NCBI RefSeq assembly: GCF_036885605.1
Contig: NZ_CP142523.1
Span: forward strand, 2,666,001 to 2,730,000
DNA from: Janthinobacterium sp. TB1-E2
Lineage (GTDB): Bacteria > Pseudomonadota > Gammaproteobacteria > Burkholderiales > Burkholderiaceae_D
Direction of reading: 5' to 3'
DNA: 64,000 bases
Part shown: piece by piece, positions 1 to 8,060 of the stretch
Layout of the letters: every line of letters begins with the position of its first letter
How positions within the stretch are numbered: position 1 is the stretch's first letter
Notes under the pieces: generated by a model
Databases searched by the model: none
Seen by the model: the letters and a program-made list of their open reading frames with translations, nothing else
Told to the model about the DNA's origin: nothing
Program-made: the position numbers and the translations under genes

Positions 1-183
1 CATTGGAAAGGCGGCCAGCGGCGTTTCGCGAAAGGCGAGCGCATCCATACAGAAGACAGCTACAAATACACGCGCGCCAGCTTCGTCGGCTTGCTGGAAC
101 AGGCGGGGTTTTCCACCGTGCAAGTCTGGACGGACCCGCAGCAATGGTTTGCCGTGATTTACGCACGCGTGATCAGGGACTAA
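1..183 (+). CDS. egtD: EgtD, L-histidine N-alpha-methyltransferase (C-terminal end only)
   Basis: This is the last 60 codons of a gene that starts before the window; the TAA stop is at 181-183. The visible C-terminus contains GERIHTEDSYKYT followed by a WFAVIYAR-like end, which is typical of EgtD. EgtD trimethylates histidine to hercynine with S-adenosylmethionine, the first step of ergothioneine synthesis in the cytoplasm. It lies 7 bp upstream of egtB in the same direction, so the two are almost certainly co-transcribed. The methyltransferase core is outside the window, so the call rests on the C-terminal motif and on the neighbour. Confidence 0.85.
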   Translation, partial: HWKGGQRRFAKGERIHTEDSYKYTRASFVGLLEQAGFSTVQVWTDPQQWFAVIYARVIRD

Positions 184-190
184 GAAAAAG

Positions 191-1426
191 ATGCTGATCG
201 ATCATTACAACAAGGTGCGCCAGCACTCGCTGCTGCTGGCCGAACCGCTGTCCGACGAGGATTGCGGTGCCCAGTCGATGCCGGACGCCAGTCCCGTGAA
301 ATGGCATCTCGCGCATACGACCTGGTTTTTCGAAACGTTTATTCTGGAAAGCATGGAAGCGGCGTTCGCGCCCTTTCACCCGGCCTTCCGCGTGCTGTTC
401 AACTCGTATTACAACGGCGTGGGCGAGAAGCACCCGCGCGCCCAGCGGGGCTTGCTGACGCGCCCCGGCATGGCCCAGGTGCGCGCTTACCGCGCCAATG
501 TCGATGCGCGCATCGCGTGCCTGCTGGCGGGCGAACTGGCGCGCGGCGAGCGCGAACGGCTGACCATGCTGCTGGCGCTGGGCCTCGAGCATGAGCAGCA
601 GCACCAGGAGTTGCTGTTGACGGACGTCAAGCACCTGCTCGCGCAGAGCGCCCTGTTTCCCGCTTACCTTGACACTGCGCCTGCGCTAGCGCAAGAACAC
701 GCGCAGCCCACGGCCTGGCTCGCGTTCGATGGCGGCCTGGCGCAGATCGGTCATGCGGGCGATGGCTTCTGTTTCGACAATGAATTGCCGCGCCACCCGC
801 AATACGTGGCGCCGTTCGAACTGGCCAGCGCGCTGGTGACGAATGGCGAATATCTCGCCTTCATCGAGGCGGGCGGCTACCGCACGGCGCATTTGTGGCT
901 GGCCGAAGGCTGGGACTGGGTACGCAGCCAGCAGCTCGAGTGTCCGCTGTACTGGCAGCGCGATGATGCCGGACACTGGCAGGAATTCACCTTGTTCGGC
1001 TTGCGTCCGCTCGACCTGCAGGCGCCGGCCACGCATCTGTCCCTGTTCGAGGCGGATGCCTATGCGCACTGGGCTGGCGCGCGCCTGCCGACGGAAGCGG
1101 AGTGGGAACTGGCGGCGCAAGGCGTCGCCGTGGAAGTTGGCCAGCTGCATCCGGCGGCCGCCGGCGCACCGGGAACGGGCTTGCGGCAGATGTTCGGCCA
1201 CTGCTGGCAGTGGACCAGCAGCAGCTACGCGCCGTATCCGGGCTACCGCACGGCGCCCGGGGCGCTCGGTGAATACAACGGCAAGTTCATGCTGAACCAG
1301 TATGTGTTGCGCGGCTCGTCCTGCGCCACGCCGGCCGGCCATGCGCGTGCCAGCTACCGCAATTTCTTCCCGGCCGGCGCGCGCTGGCAATTTTCCGGCA
1401 TCCGCCTGGCACGCCAGGTGGAGTAA
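191..1426 (+). CDS. egtB: EgtB, hercynylcysteine sulfoxide synthase
   Basis: A 411-residue non-heme iron enzyme that joins hercynine to a thiol substrate (cysteine or gamma-glutamylcysteine) with oxygen in ergothioneine synthesis. The N-terminal DinB-like domain carries the iron ligands: His42 in WHLAHTTWF, and His134 and His138 in LEHEQQHQE. The C-terminal half is a formylglycine-generating-enzyme-type sulfatase-modifying fold with the RLPTEAEWE and WQWTSS motifs. Length fits the family. The ATG at 191 follows egtD closely, so the start is probably right. No egtC or egtE is seen nearby. Confidence 0.93.
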   Translation: MLIDHYNKVRQHSLLLAEPLSDEDCGAQSMPDASPVKWHLAHTTWFFETFILESMEAAFAPFHPAFRVLFNSYYNGVGEKHPRAQRGLLTRPGMAQVRAYRANVDARIACLLAGELARGERERLTMLLALGLEHEQQHQELLLTDVKHLLAQSALFPAYLDTAPALAQEHAQPTAWLAFDGGLAQIGHAGDGFCFDNELPRHPQYVAPFELASALVTNGEYLAFIEAGGYRTAHLWLAEGWDWVRSQQLECPLYWQRDDAGHWQEFTLFGLRPLDLQAPATHLSLFEADAYAHWAGARLPTEAEWELAAQGVAVEVGQLHPAAAGAPGTGLRQMFGHCWQWTSSSYAPYPGYRTAPGALGEYNGKFMLNQYVLRGSSCATPAGHARASYRNFFPAGARWQFSGIRLARQVE

Positions 1427-1431
1427 TCGGC

Positions 1432-3024
1432 TTAGTGCAAGCGCGGGACGGCAGGTGAGGGCACTTTGGCACCGGCGTTCTGTTCCAGCTTGAACTGGCT
1501 GACGAGGGTTTCCAGTTCGCCCGCCTGTTCATGCATGGCCGCCGCAGCCGCGGCCGCTTCCTCGACGAGGGCCGCGTTTTGCTGCGTCGTCTGGTCCATC
1601 TGCATGATGGCGGCATTGATCTGCTCGATGCCTTCGCTTTGCTCGTGGTTGGCGACGCTGATTTCACCGACGATGGCGCTGACCCGGCCCACGCTGGCCA
1701 CCACTTCATCCATCGTGGCGCCCGCCTGGCTGACCAGCTGCGCGCCCTGGCCGACCCGGTCGACGGAGTCGGCGATCAGTTCCTTGATTTCCTTGGCCGC
1801 CGCGGCCGAGCGTTGTGCCAGGTTGCGCACTTCGGAGGCCACCACGGCAAAGCCGCGTCCCTGTTCGCCGGCACGCGCTGCCTCGACTGCCGCATTCAGG
1901 GCGAGGATATTCGTCTGGAAAGCGATGCCGTCGATGACGGCGATGATGTCGACGATCTTGCGCGACGATGCATTGATGGCGTCCATGGTGCCGACCACTT
2001 CCGCCATGGCCGAGCCGCCGCGCTGCGCGATGGCCGACGCCGAGCGGGCCAGGCTGTCGGCCTGGCGCGCATTGTCGCTGTTGCTGCGCACGGTGCCCGT
2101 CAGTTCGATCATCGACGAGGCTGTCTCTTCCAGCGCGCTGGCCTGCGCTTCCGTGCGGGCCGACAGGTCGGCATTGCCGCTGGCGATCTGGCTCGACGCC
2201 ACGGCTATCGTGCCCGTGCCGCCGCGCACTTGCCCCACCAGGGTGGCCAGGTTGGTGTTCATGTCGCGCAGCGCCTGCAGCAGCTGGCCCGCTTCATCCT
2301 TGCCGTCGGCCACGATTTTGCTGCTCAAGTCGCCTCCGGCCACCGCTTGCGCCACGCGCAGGGCGTAGGCGATCGGCGTGGTGATCGAGCGCGTCACCCG
2401 CCAGGCAAAGAGCACGCCCAGCAGCAGGGCGGCCGTGCCCAGGCTGGCCATCAGCACATTGGCTGCGGAAATATTCTGCTGGATTTGCTGGCCGCCATGC
2501 ACGACGACGCCGCGCTGGATTTCATTCAGGCGGTTCACGGTCTTTTGCAACTGGTTCAGGGCGGGCAGGGTGTCGTCGCGCACGTGCGTGGCCGCTTCCG
2601 CGCGCTGTCCCGCCACCAGCAGCTTGTCGGCCTGGCTGAACGAGACGACATAGGCCTTGCGCTGCTGCTTCAGCGTGGCCAGCAGTTCCTTGCCTTCAGG
2701 CAGCACGATCAGGCGGTCGAGGATGGTCAGCGCATCGGTGATGGTGGCCTTGTTGGTGTCGATTTCACCGTGGATGGCGTTGGCGCGGGCCGGATCTTCA
2801 TGGATGAACAGTTCCAGCACCAGTGCCGCGTTCGAACGCGTGGTGCTGCGGATGGTGGCGATGGCGTCGGCCTTGGCCCAGTCTTTCTCGATGATGGCTT
2901 CGCTGAGCGCGCCGATCTTGTCCAGCCGGAAAAGGCCTGTGCCTACCAGCACTGCCATCAGCAGCAGCACCACGCCAAAACCGGCGCCCAGGCGCACGCC
3001 TATCTTCATATCCGTCAATTTCAT
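1432..3024 (-). CDS. Methyl-accepting chemotaxis protein
   Basis: A 530-residue transmembrane chemoreceptor. The first transmembrane segment is at about residues 10-30. It is followed by a periplasmic four-helix-bundle sensor region (about 35-185), a second transmembrane segment (about 187-208), a HAMP domain, and a long cytoplasmic signalling domain. The highly conserved hairpin tip [20 protein letters not shown] is present. The C-terminus lacks a recognisable NWETF-type CheR-docking pentapeptide. A good ribosome site (GAGGGA) precedes the start. It converges on egtB with only a 5-bp gap. No chemotaxis kinase genes are nearby, so this is an orphan receptor; the ligand cannot be inferred. Confidence 0.93.
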   Translation of the reverse strand: MKLTDMKIGVRLGAGFGVVLLLMAVLVGTGLFRLDKIGALSEAIIEKDWAKADAIATIRSTTRSNAALVLELFIHEDPARANAIHGEIDTNKATITDALTILDRLIVLPEGKELLATLKQQRKAYVVSFSQADKLLVAGQRAEAATHVRDDTLPALNQLQKTVNRLNEIQRGVVVHGGQQIQQNISAANVLMASLGTAALLLGVLFAWRVTRSITTPIAYALRVAQAVAGGDLSSKIVADGKDEAGQLLQALRDMNTNLATLVGQVRGGTGTIAVASSQIASGNADLSARTEAQASALEETASSMIELTGTVRSNSDNARQADSLARSASAIAQRGGSAMAEVVGTMDAINASSRKIVDIIAVIDGIAFQTNILALNAAVEAARAGEQGRGFAVVASEVRNLAQRSAAAAKEIKELIADSVDRVGQGAQLVSQAGATMDEVVASVGRVSAIVGEISVANHEQSEGIEQINAAIMQMDQTTQQNAALVEEAAAAAAAMHEQAGELETLVSQFKLEQNAGAKVPSPAVPRLH

Positions 3025-3129
3025 ACTGATTCCCTCGGTAGCTAGTGATCTGTCTCCGGTGGTCTTGTTATGAAATGATTATACGGCTGGCGATACCTGA
3101 TTTGCACTACTAATTGCCTTATAGAAATG

Positions 3130-3165
3130 AAAAAGCGGCACGGCGATCAAGCCGTACCGCTTTTT
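3130..3165. terminator. Bidirectional intrinsic terminator downstream of leuA
   Basis: A run of five A, a GC-rich stem of about ten pairs with one mismatch and loop GATCAA, then a run of five T. It reads as a terminator on both strands. On the minus strand it ends leuA before the chemoreceptor gene. Confidence 0.8.
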
Positions 3166-3193
3166 CTCCCTATGAGGGAAGCTTGATCCGTGT

Positions 3194-4900
3194 TCAGGCG
3201 GCGCTGTCAGCCACGTCGGCCGCTGTTGTTTTTTCGGCGTCCGTCTGCTTGATGCGGCGGTTCACGGCCGACAAGACAGCCTTGAACGAGGCGGTGACGA
3301 TATTGCTGTCGATGGCCGCGCCGAACAGGGTCGGGCCGTTGTCGAGGCGCAATTCCACGTAGCAAGCCGCTTGCGCATTGGCGCCGGAACCGATCGAGTG
3401 CTCATGGTAATCCATCAGCTTGATGTCGAGACCGAGCGCATTGACGAAGGCGTCGATGGGGCCGTTGCCGCCGCCTTGCAGGGCCAGCGGCGCCTGGCGG
3501 TGCGACAGGCTGATGTCGATCTGCACGGATTCGTCGCTGCTCGTGTCTTCCACCATGCGGTGCGAAGCGTAGGAGTACGGCGCCGTCTGCTCCAGGTATT
3601 CCTGCTGGAAGATTTCATGGATATCCTGCGCGGCGATTTCGCGGCCTGTGGCGTCGGCCACCGCTTGCACGGCGCGCGAGAATTCGATCTGCAGGCGGCG
3701 CGGCAAGACCAGGCCGTATTCCTGTTCCAGCAAGTACGCCATGCCGCCCTTGCCGGACTGGCTGTTGACGCGGATCACGGCGTCGTAGCTGCGGCCCAGG
3801 TCGGCCGGGTCGATCGGCAAGTACGGCACTTCCCAGATGCTGTCCGGTTGTTGCTTGGCGAAACCTTTCTTGATCGCATCCTGGTGCGAGCCGGAGAAGG
3901 CCGTAAAGACCAGGTCGCCCGCATACGGGTGGCGCGGGTGGACGGGCAACTGGTTGCACTCTTCCACGCATTTGCGCACGCTGTCGATGTCGGAGAAATC
4001 GAGGCCCGGGTGCACGCCTTGCGTGTACAAGTTCATCGCCAATGTCACCAGGTCGACGTTGCCCGTGCGCTCGCCATTGCCGAACAAGCAGCCTTCCACG
4101 CGGTCGGCGCCCGCCATCACGGCCAGCTCGGCCGACGCGACGGCCGTGCCGCGGTCGTTATGCGGGTGCACGCTGATGATGATGGAATCGCGGCGCGCCA
4201 GCTTGCGCGACATCCATTCGATCTGGTCCGCATACACGTTGGGCGTGCTGCATTCCACGGTCGATGGCAGGTTGATGATCATCTTGTTGGCGGGAGTCGG
4301 CTTCCAGATGGCGCTGACGGCGTCGCAGATATGCTTGGAAAAATCGAGTTCCGTCGTCGAGAACGATTCCGGCGTGTATTCAAAGCCCCATTCCGTTTGC
4401 GGATGCTGGGCCACCAGCTGTTTGACGAGGGTGGTGCCGGTGGTGGCGATATTCGTGATCTCCTCGCGCGACATGCCAAACACGACCTTGCGGAACACGG
4501 GCGCCACGGAGTTGTACAGGTGGACGATGGCGCGCTTGGCGCCGACGACGGATTCCACGGTGCGGCGGATCAGCTCTTCACGCGACTGTGTCAGCACGAT
4601 GATGGTGACGTCGTCCGGGATGCGGCCTTCATCGACGAGCTTGCGTACAAAATCGAAATCCGTCTGCGATGCCGATGGGAAACCCACTTCGATTTCCTTC
4701 AAGCCGATGGCGATAAGCATTTCGAAGAAACGCAGCTTCTTTTCCGCGCTCATCGGCTCGATCAGCGACTGGTTGCCGTCACGCAAGTCGGTGCTCATCC
4801 AGATCGGCGGTTTGCTGATGATCTGGTTCGGCCATTGACGGTCTGTCAATTTAACTGGAGGAAAGGCGCGGTATTTGGAAGCTGGGTTTTGCAACATCAT
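3194..4900 (-). CDS. leuA: 2-isopropylmalate synthase
   Basis: A 568-residue enzyme that condenses acetyl-CoA with 2-ketoisovalerate, the committed step of leucine synthesis. The DLRDGNQSL motif with the metal-binding Asp and the later [11 protein letters not shown] motif (metal-ligand His) mark the TIM-barrel catalytic domain. A C-terminal regulatory domain of about 130 residues is present, where leucine feedback normally acts. The long form resembles the actinobacterial-type LeuA. I start at the first of two adjacent ATGs (4898-4900) because AGGAGT lies 8 bases upstream; an in-frame ATG at 4933 has no such site. It stands alone, without leuBCD, and is preceded by a leader of about 300 nt that probably controls it. 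Confidence 0.95.
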   Translation of the reverse strand: MMLQNPASKYRAFPPVKLTDRQWPNQIISKPPIWMSTDLRDGNQSLIEPMSAEKKLRFFEMLIAIGLKEIEVGFPSASQTDFDFVRKLVDEGRIPDDVTIIVLTQSREELIRRTVESVVGAKRAIVHLYNSVAPVFRKVVFGMSREEITNIATTGTTLVKQLVAQHPQTEWGFEYTPESFSTTELDFSKHICDAVSAIWKPTPANKMIINLPSTVECSTPNVYADQIEWMSRKLARRDSIIISVHPHNDRGTAVASAELAVMAGADRVEGCLFGNGERTGNVDLVTLAMNLYTQGVHPGLDFSDIDSVRKCVEECNQLPVHPRHPYAGDLVFTAFSGSHQDAIKKGFAKQQPDSIWEVPYLPIDPADLGRSYDAVIRVNSQSGKGGMAYLLEQEYGLVLPRRLQIEFSRAVQAVADATGREIAAQDIHEIFQQEYLEQTAPYSYASHRMVEDTSSDESVQIDISLSHRQAPLALQGGGNGPIDAFVNALGLDIKLMDYHEHSIGSGANAQAACYVELRLDNGPTLFGAAIDSNIVTASFKAVLSAVNRRIKQTDAEKTTAADVADSAA

Positions 4901-4947
4901 GATCGGGTACTCCTGAAAATAGGGGGAAATCAATGGTTGTGGCGCAA

Positions 4948-4985
4948 GCTTGCCGGGCGGCCACGAGACACTAGGCCAGGCAAGC
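4948..4985 (-). promoter_or_regulatory. Stable hairpin in the leuA leader RNA
   Basis: On the minus strand, arms GCTTGCC and GGCAAGC enclose a second GGCC/GGCC pairing, giving a long imperfect hairpin about 35 nt before the leuA ribosome site. There is no following U-run, so it is not a classical intrinsic terminator. It may take part in leader-RNA refolding; its function is inferred from position only. Confidence 0.45.
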
Positions 4986-5137
4986 GATCGGTAGCGGTAG
5001 CAGAGCGGCTGCGATGCCAGCGGGGGCGGTCGCAGTGGGGATTACGTGTACGAATGGGGATGGTGCAAACATCATCAAACCTTCCAGGGTTTTTTGAAAC
5101 ACGCCGGCGTGTGGCCAGGCGAAGCAAAGCGGCAAAC

Positions 5138-5206
5138 TTATGCGCGTGCTAGCAGTAGTCGCGATAGCGACAGCAGGGAAGGGGATGGATGTTTGAAGGA
5201 GGACAT
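5138..5206 (-). CDS. Putative leucine leader peptide of leuA (22 residues)
   Basis: A 22-codon ORF ends about 240 nt before leuA. Six of its residues are leucine, clustered in the pattern LLSLSRLLL near the C-terminus. Three of the six use CTA, a codon that is hardly used in the surrounding GC-rich genes. Leucine-codon clusters with rare CTA are the hallmark of leu attenuation leaders such as enterobacterial leuL. Within the leucine codons the RNA can fold GUCGC-UAUC-GCGAC, a possible pause hairpin. No convincing Shine-Dalgarno site precedes the ATG. The predicted transcription start falls on or next to the ATG, so translation may be leaderless. Too short for most gene finders; no translation evidence. 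Confidence 0.6.
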   Translation of the reverse strand: MSSFKHPSPSLLSLSRLLLARA

Positions 5207-5213
5207 GCACTCA

Positions 5214-5242
5214 ATGTAAGGGAAGTCGGGCCGGGCTGTCAA
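5214..5242 (-). promoter_or_regulatory. Strong sigma70-type promoter for the leuA leader
   Basis: On the minus strand a perfect -35 TTGACA (5237-5242), a 17-bp spacer and a -10 TTACAT (5214-5219). The expected start point is about 7 bases on, at 5206-5207, which is the ATG of the leader peptide. It overlaps the space behind the convergently placed end of the barstar-like gene. Confidence 0.7.
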
Positions 5243-5253
5243 GCGTTTCCGTG

Positions 5254-5541
5254 CTACATGTAAAGCACATGCGCTGCCTCGTCGGGCATTTCCTGTGCCA
5301 TGCGCGCCAGGATGCGCTGCAGGATGGCCGCATCGTGGGGCAGGCGTGCAGCAAAGGCTGTCCACCCGCGCAGCTCGATCTGTTGCGGCATGTCCACCAG
5401 GCCCGTGACGGCATCCCAGAACGCATCCCAGTTCATGCCATAGAAGGAAGGGAACGCCAGCGCGGTAGCCAGGGCCGCATGCAGCTGGCGCGGCGAGTTG
5501 ATCTCGCTCAAGTCGATTGTCACGAGGGCTTGTCGATTCAT
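5254..5541 (-). CDS. Barstar-family protein (ribonuclease inhibitor fold)
   Basis: A 95-residue acidic protein with the barstar core: an N-terminal strand (LVTIDLSEINSPRQLH), the characteristic FPSFYGMNWDAFWDAVTGL helix region, and a C-terminal strand ending AAHVLYM. Barstar proteins bind and block the active site of barnase-type ribonucleases in the cytoplasm. A ribosome site (AAGGAAA) precedes the ATG. No barnase-like gene is adjacent. The only RNase here, an RNase T2 35 kb away, is a different family. Orphan barstar homologues are common, so a toxin-antitoxin role should not be assumed. Confidence 0.85.
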   Translation of the reverse strand: MNRQALVTIDLSEINSPRQLHAALATALAFPSFYGMNWDAFWDAVTGLVDMPQQIELRGWTAFAARLPHDAAILQRILARMAQEMPDEAAHVLYM

Positions 5542-5597
5542 ACTATTTCCTTGAGCAAGTTCCGCAGGTCCGTTTCGGTAAAATCGACTTGACGCCG

Positions 5598-6047
5598 CTA
5601 CGGCGCCGATTTTTGGCAGCGTGCGGAAAATTGCATGGTGGCACTGTTTTCAAAAGGGGAATTGAACTCGCCCTTTACCTGCGTCAAGTTGCCAGTAAAG
5701 CGCATGGTCAGCGGGCCGCTGGCCGGCCCTGCGTCGTATGTGCAAGACAGGCTGTCGCCGCTTTGCCGGCAGCCGTAAAAGTTGCCTGCTTTGCCGCGCC
5801 CGTCAACCAGGTGGGTGCCTTGCGCGCCGTGCTGGTCGGGGGCGTCGAAGCTGAGCTCAATCGTGTGCTCCTGCGTATCATTGGGAATTTGTATGTTCCC
5901 CGTACAAGTAAAGCCCTCCATTCTTGCCGCGATGCTATCCTGGCGCTCCGTCGCCGCGACGGGGGCGGCGTTGGCGCAGGCCGCACCCAGCAGGGCTGCA
6001 ACGAGCAAGCATGGGTGCGCGATGAGATGGAACAGGTCTGTTTTCAT
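5598..6047 (-). CDS. Hypothetical secreted protein
   Basis: A 149-residue protein with a signal peptide (positively charged start, hydrophobic stretch LLVAALLGAACANA, cleavage near residue 27). The mature part is rich in beta-strand patterns and has four cysteines (in FTCTGN, YGCRQ, LSCTYD and ARCQ) that could form two disulfides in the periplasm. I do not recognise a family. It lies upstream of the barstar-like gene on the same strand with a 56-bp gap, so the two could be co-transcribed. Confidence 0.7.
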   Translation of the reverse strand: MKTDLFHLIAHPCLLVAALLGAACANAAPVAATERQDSIAARMEGFTCTGNIQIPNDTQEHTIELSFDAPDQHGAQGTHLVDGRGKAGNFYGCRQSGDSLSCTYDAGPASGPLTMRFTGNLTQVKGEFNSPFENSATMQFSARCQKSAP

Positions 6048-6233
6048 AAGCCGCTCAATGAAAGTGGGGGAGGTGGGACGCCAGGGGCCAGTCTAGCAGC
6101 CGGCGTGGCGCACACGGTTCGGAACATTGTCATTTGTAAACATTTAAGACGGGCTTCAGTGCGGGCGGCCCCGCTTGCGCTACAATCGGCTCTCCTTTAT
6201 TGCCACTGCCGCGCGCGGTTTCCCCTCTCCACC

Positions 6234-7145
6234 ATGCTCCCTAAACGCCTGACCCTGCTTGCCCTGGCCGCCTTCGTGCTGGCCGGCTGCGATACCACCG
6301 CCCCGAAACCCATCCAAGTATTGACGCCACCCGAACCCATCGTCGTCACGCCGCGCAAGATCAAGATCGGCCTGGCGCTGGGCGGCGGCGCGGCGCGCGG
6401 TTTCGCGCATATCGGCGTGATCAAGGCACTCGAATCGCAAGGCATCCAGGCTGATATCGTCACCGGCACCAGCGCCGGCAGCGTGGTGGGCGCCATGTAT
6501 GCGGCTGGCAACTCCGGCTTTGCCCTGCAAAAGATGGCGTTCGACATGGACGAGGCAGCCATTTCCGACTGGGCCTTGCCCCTGTTCGGCAAGTCGTCCG
6601 GCGTGCTCAAGGGCGAAGCGCTGCAAAGCTATGTCAACAAGGCTGTCGGCGGCGTGCCGCTGGAAAAACTCAAGATTCCATTTGGCGTGGTGGCGACCGA
6701 TCTGAAAAATGGCCAGCCGATCCTGTTCCAGCGCGGTAACACCGGCATGGCCGTGCGCGCCTCGTCGGCCGTGCCCGGCGTGTTCCAGCCCGTGACGATT
6801 GCCGGCCACACCTATGTCGACGGCGGCCTCGTCGCTCCCGTCCCCGTGCGCTTCGCGCGCGACATGGGCGCCGATTTCATCATCGCCGTGAATATTTCGT
6901 CGCAAACGGATACCCAGAAAGCCATCAGCTCGATGGAAGTATTGATGCAGACGTTCGCCATCATGGGCCAGCGCATCAATCAGTTTGAATTGAAAGATGC
7001 GGACGTGGTGATCCAGCCCAGCCTGGGCACCATGAAGGGCAACGATTTCAACAGCCGCAACCAGGCGATCCTGGCGGGCGAGCAGGCGACCTTTGCCGTG
7101 ATGGCGCAGCTCAAGCAAAAGCTGAAAGCCAAACGCGAGCAGTAA
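6234..7145 (+). CDS. Patatin-like phospholipase family lipoprotein (RssA/NTE type)
   Basis: A 303-residue protein with a lipoprotein signal ending LAGC (lipidated Cys19). It is followed by a patatin domain: oxyanion loop GGGAARG (about 50-56), nucleophile elbow GTSAG with Ser80, and catalytic Asp196 in DGG. The Ser-Asp dyad makes an acyl-hydrolase acting on lipid esters. The lipobox places it on a membrane facing the periplasm. The ATG at 6234 is chosen because it opens the signal peptide; upstream in-frame codons overlap the opposite-strand gene. Confidence 0.88.
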   Translation: MLPKRLTLLALAAFVLAGCDTTAPKPIQVLTPPEPIVVTPRKIKIGLALGGGAARGFAHIGVIKALESQGIQADIVTGTSAGSVVGAMYAAGNSGFALQKMAFDMDEAAISDWALPLFGKSSGVLKGEALQSYVNKAVGGVPLEKLKIPFGVVATDLKNGQPILFQRGNTGMAVRASSAVPGVFQPVTIAGHTYVDGGLVAPVPVRFARDMGADFIIAVNISSQTDTQKAISSMEVLMQTFAIMGQRINQFELKDADVVIQPSLGTMKGNDFNSRNQAILAGEQATFAVMAQLKQKLKAKREQ

Positions 7146-7204
7146 GGGCTGGCTGCCTGCCGCATTTCGTATACAATTTTGTTTCAACATAACAAGGATG
7201 CACC

Positions 7205-7609
7205 ATGCAATCGAAACCGATTTTGACCCTGGACGACGTAAAGAAAATCGCTGCCGCCGCCGAAGCGGAAGCGGTCAAGAATAACTGGGCGGTCACGATC
7301 GCCATCGTCGACGACGGCGGCCACCTGCTGTGGCTGCAGCGCATGGATGGCGTGGCGCCGATCTCGTCGCACATCGCCCCATCGAAAGCCAAGACGGCCG
7401 CGCTGGGCCGCCGCGAATCGCGTATCTATGAAGAGATGATCAATGGCGGCCGCGTGTCCTTCCTGAGCGCGCCGGAAATCGACGGCTTGCTCGAAGGCGG
7501 CGTGCCCATCGTGTTCGATGGCCACTACGTGGGCGCCGTCGGCGTCTCGGGCGTGAAATCGGCGGAAGATGCACAAATCGCCAAGGCAGGTATCGCCGCC
7601 TTGGTGTGA
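7205..7609 (+). CDS. GlcG/HbpS-family heme-binding-like protein
   Basis: A 134-residue single-domain protein of the GlcG/HbpS family (formerly DUF336). It shows the NWAVTIAIVDDGGHLLWLQR strand region, the family SKAKTAALGRR stretch, and the C-terminal GAVGVSGVKSAEDAQIA motif. Some members bind heme; others are carried in oxidation operons with unknown function. No signal peptide is visible, so it is probably cytoplasmic. It sits alone between the patatin gene and a palindromic element. Confidence 0.85.
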   Translation: MQSKPILTLDDVKKIAAAAEAEAVKNNWAVTIAIVDDGGHLLWLQRMDGVAPISSHIAPSKAKTAALGRRESRIYEEMINGGRVSFLSAPEIDGLLEGGVPIVFDGHYVGAVGVSGVKSAEDAQIAKAGIAALV

Positions 7610-7617
7610 TGGACGCC

Positions 7618-7725
7618 TGGCCAAACCTACTGCGCGGCGCGCTTTGCGGCCGGCGATGCTCACCGTACTTGAGTACGGTTGCGCTTCTCGGCCACAAATC
7701 ACATCCGCTCGCTACGGTTTTGCCA
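7618..7725. repeat. Large imperfect palindromic intergenic element
   Basis: About 108 bp. The left arm (TGGCCAAACC ... TTTGCGGCCGG) and the reverse complement of the right arm (TGGCAAAACCG ... TTTGTGGCCGA) align over about 50 bases with gaps. The centre is a perfect hairpin CCGTAC-TTGA-GTACGG. It starts 8 bases after the stop of the GlcG-like gene. The architecture resembles the element at 36056-36145. Probably a non-autonomous palindromic repeat. Confidence 0.65.
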
Positions 7726-7788
7726 AGTGTCGTGACGTCAACTGTGATTTAAGTAGTAACCGCAATTGCGTATTCATAAGAATGAAGC

Positions 7789-7819
7789 AGCCGCTCCGCG
7801 CAAGCCAGGCGGCTTTTTT
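7789..7819 (+). terminator. Intrinsic terminator
   Basis: Stem AGCCGC/GCGGCT with a 14-base loop followed by six T. It would end transcription from the GlcG-like gene before the carAB promoter. Confidence 0.6.
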
Positions 7820-7880
7820 CATGGGGCGCAGGATTTATGCTGCTGCGCAAAAAAATGCCGGGCCTTCTGTATTTTCTTCC

Positions 7881-7909
7881 TTGTGGAAAAACTTCCTTTT
7901 GGTTATAAT
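7881..7909 (+). promoter_or_regulatory. Probable carAB promoter
   Basis: TTGTGG (7881-7886), a 17-bp spacer and a perfect TATAAT (7904-7909). This predicts a start near 7916 and a 5' leader of about 145 nt before carA. The leader can form a short hairpin from CCTGAG and CTCGGG (7982-8002). No attenuator terminator is evident. Confidence 0.6.
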
Positions 7910-8060
7910 TCAAAGGTTTAGCCAATCACACATATACCGTAGCGACTACCCATCCCCTCATTCAAAATGACCGTTGAAACACCCTGAGTGCATCTGGCTC
8001 GGGTATCTAGGCGGTCGGTCTGACGTGGCGCAGCTACGGTAACTTTATCAGGAGTTGCCC

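Larger units (their letters stand above)
7610..8060. other. Intergenic region before carA: palindromic repeat, terminator, promoter, long 5' leader
   Basis: This 450-base gap holds no convincing gene. It contains the imperfect palindrome at 7618-7725, a terminator at 7789-7819, the carAB promoter at 7881-7909 and about 145 bases of transcribed leader. A six-codon ATG frame at 7967-7987 has no ribosome site and was not called. Confidence 0.8.

Noticed and set aside
3371..5152. 593-codon plus-strand frame opposite leuA
   Set aside because: The antisense of a well-conserved enzyme.
5254..5541. Toxin-antitoxin pair based on the barstar-like gene
   Set aside because: No barnase-type or other toxin gene is adjacent; the neighbours are leuA and a secreted protein.
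7967..7987. Six-codon ATG frame in the carA leader
   Set aside because: No ribosome site and no informative codons; most likely chance.
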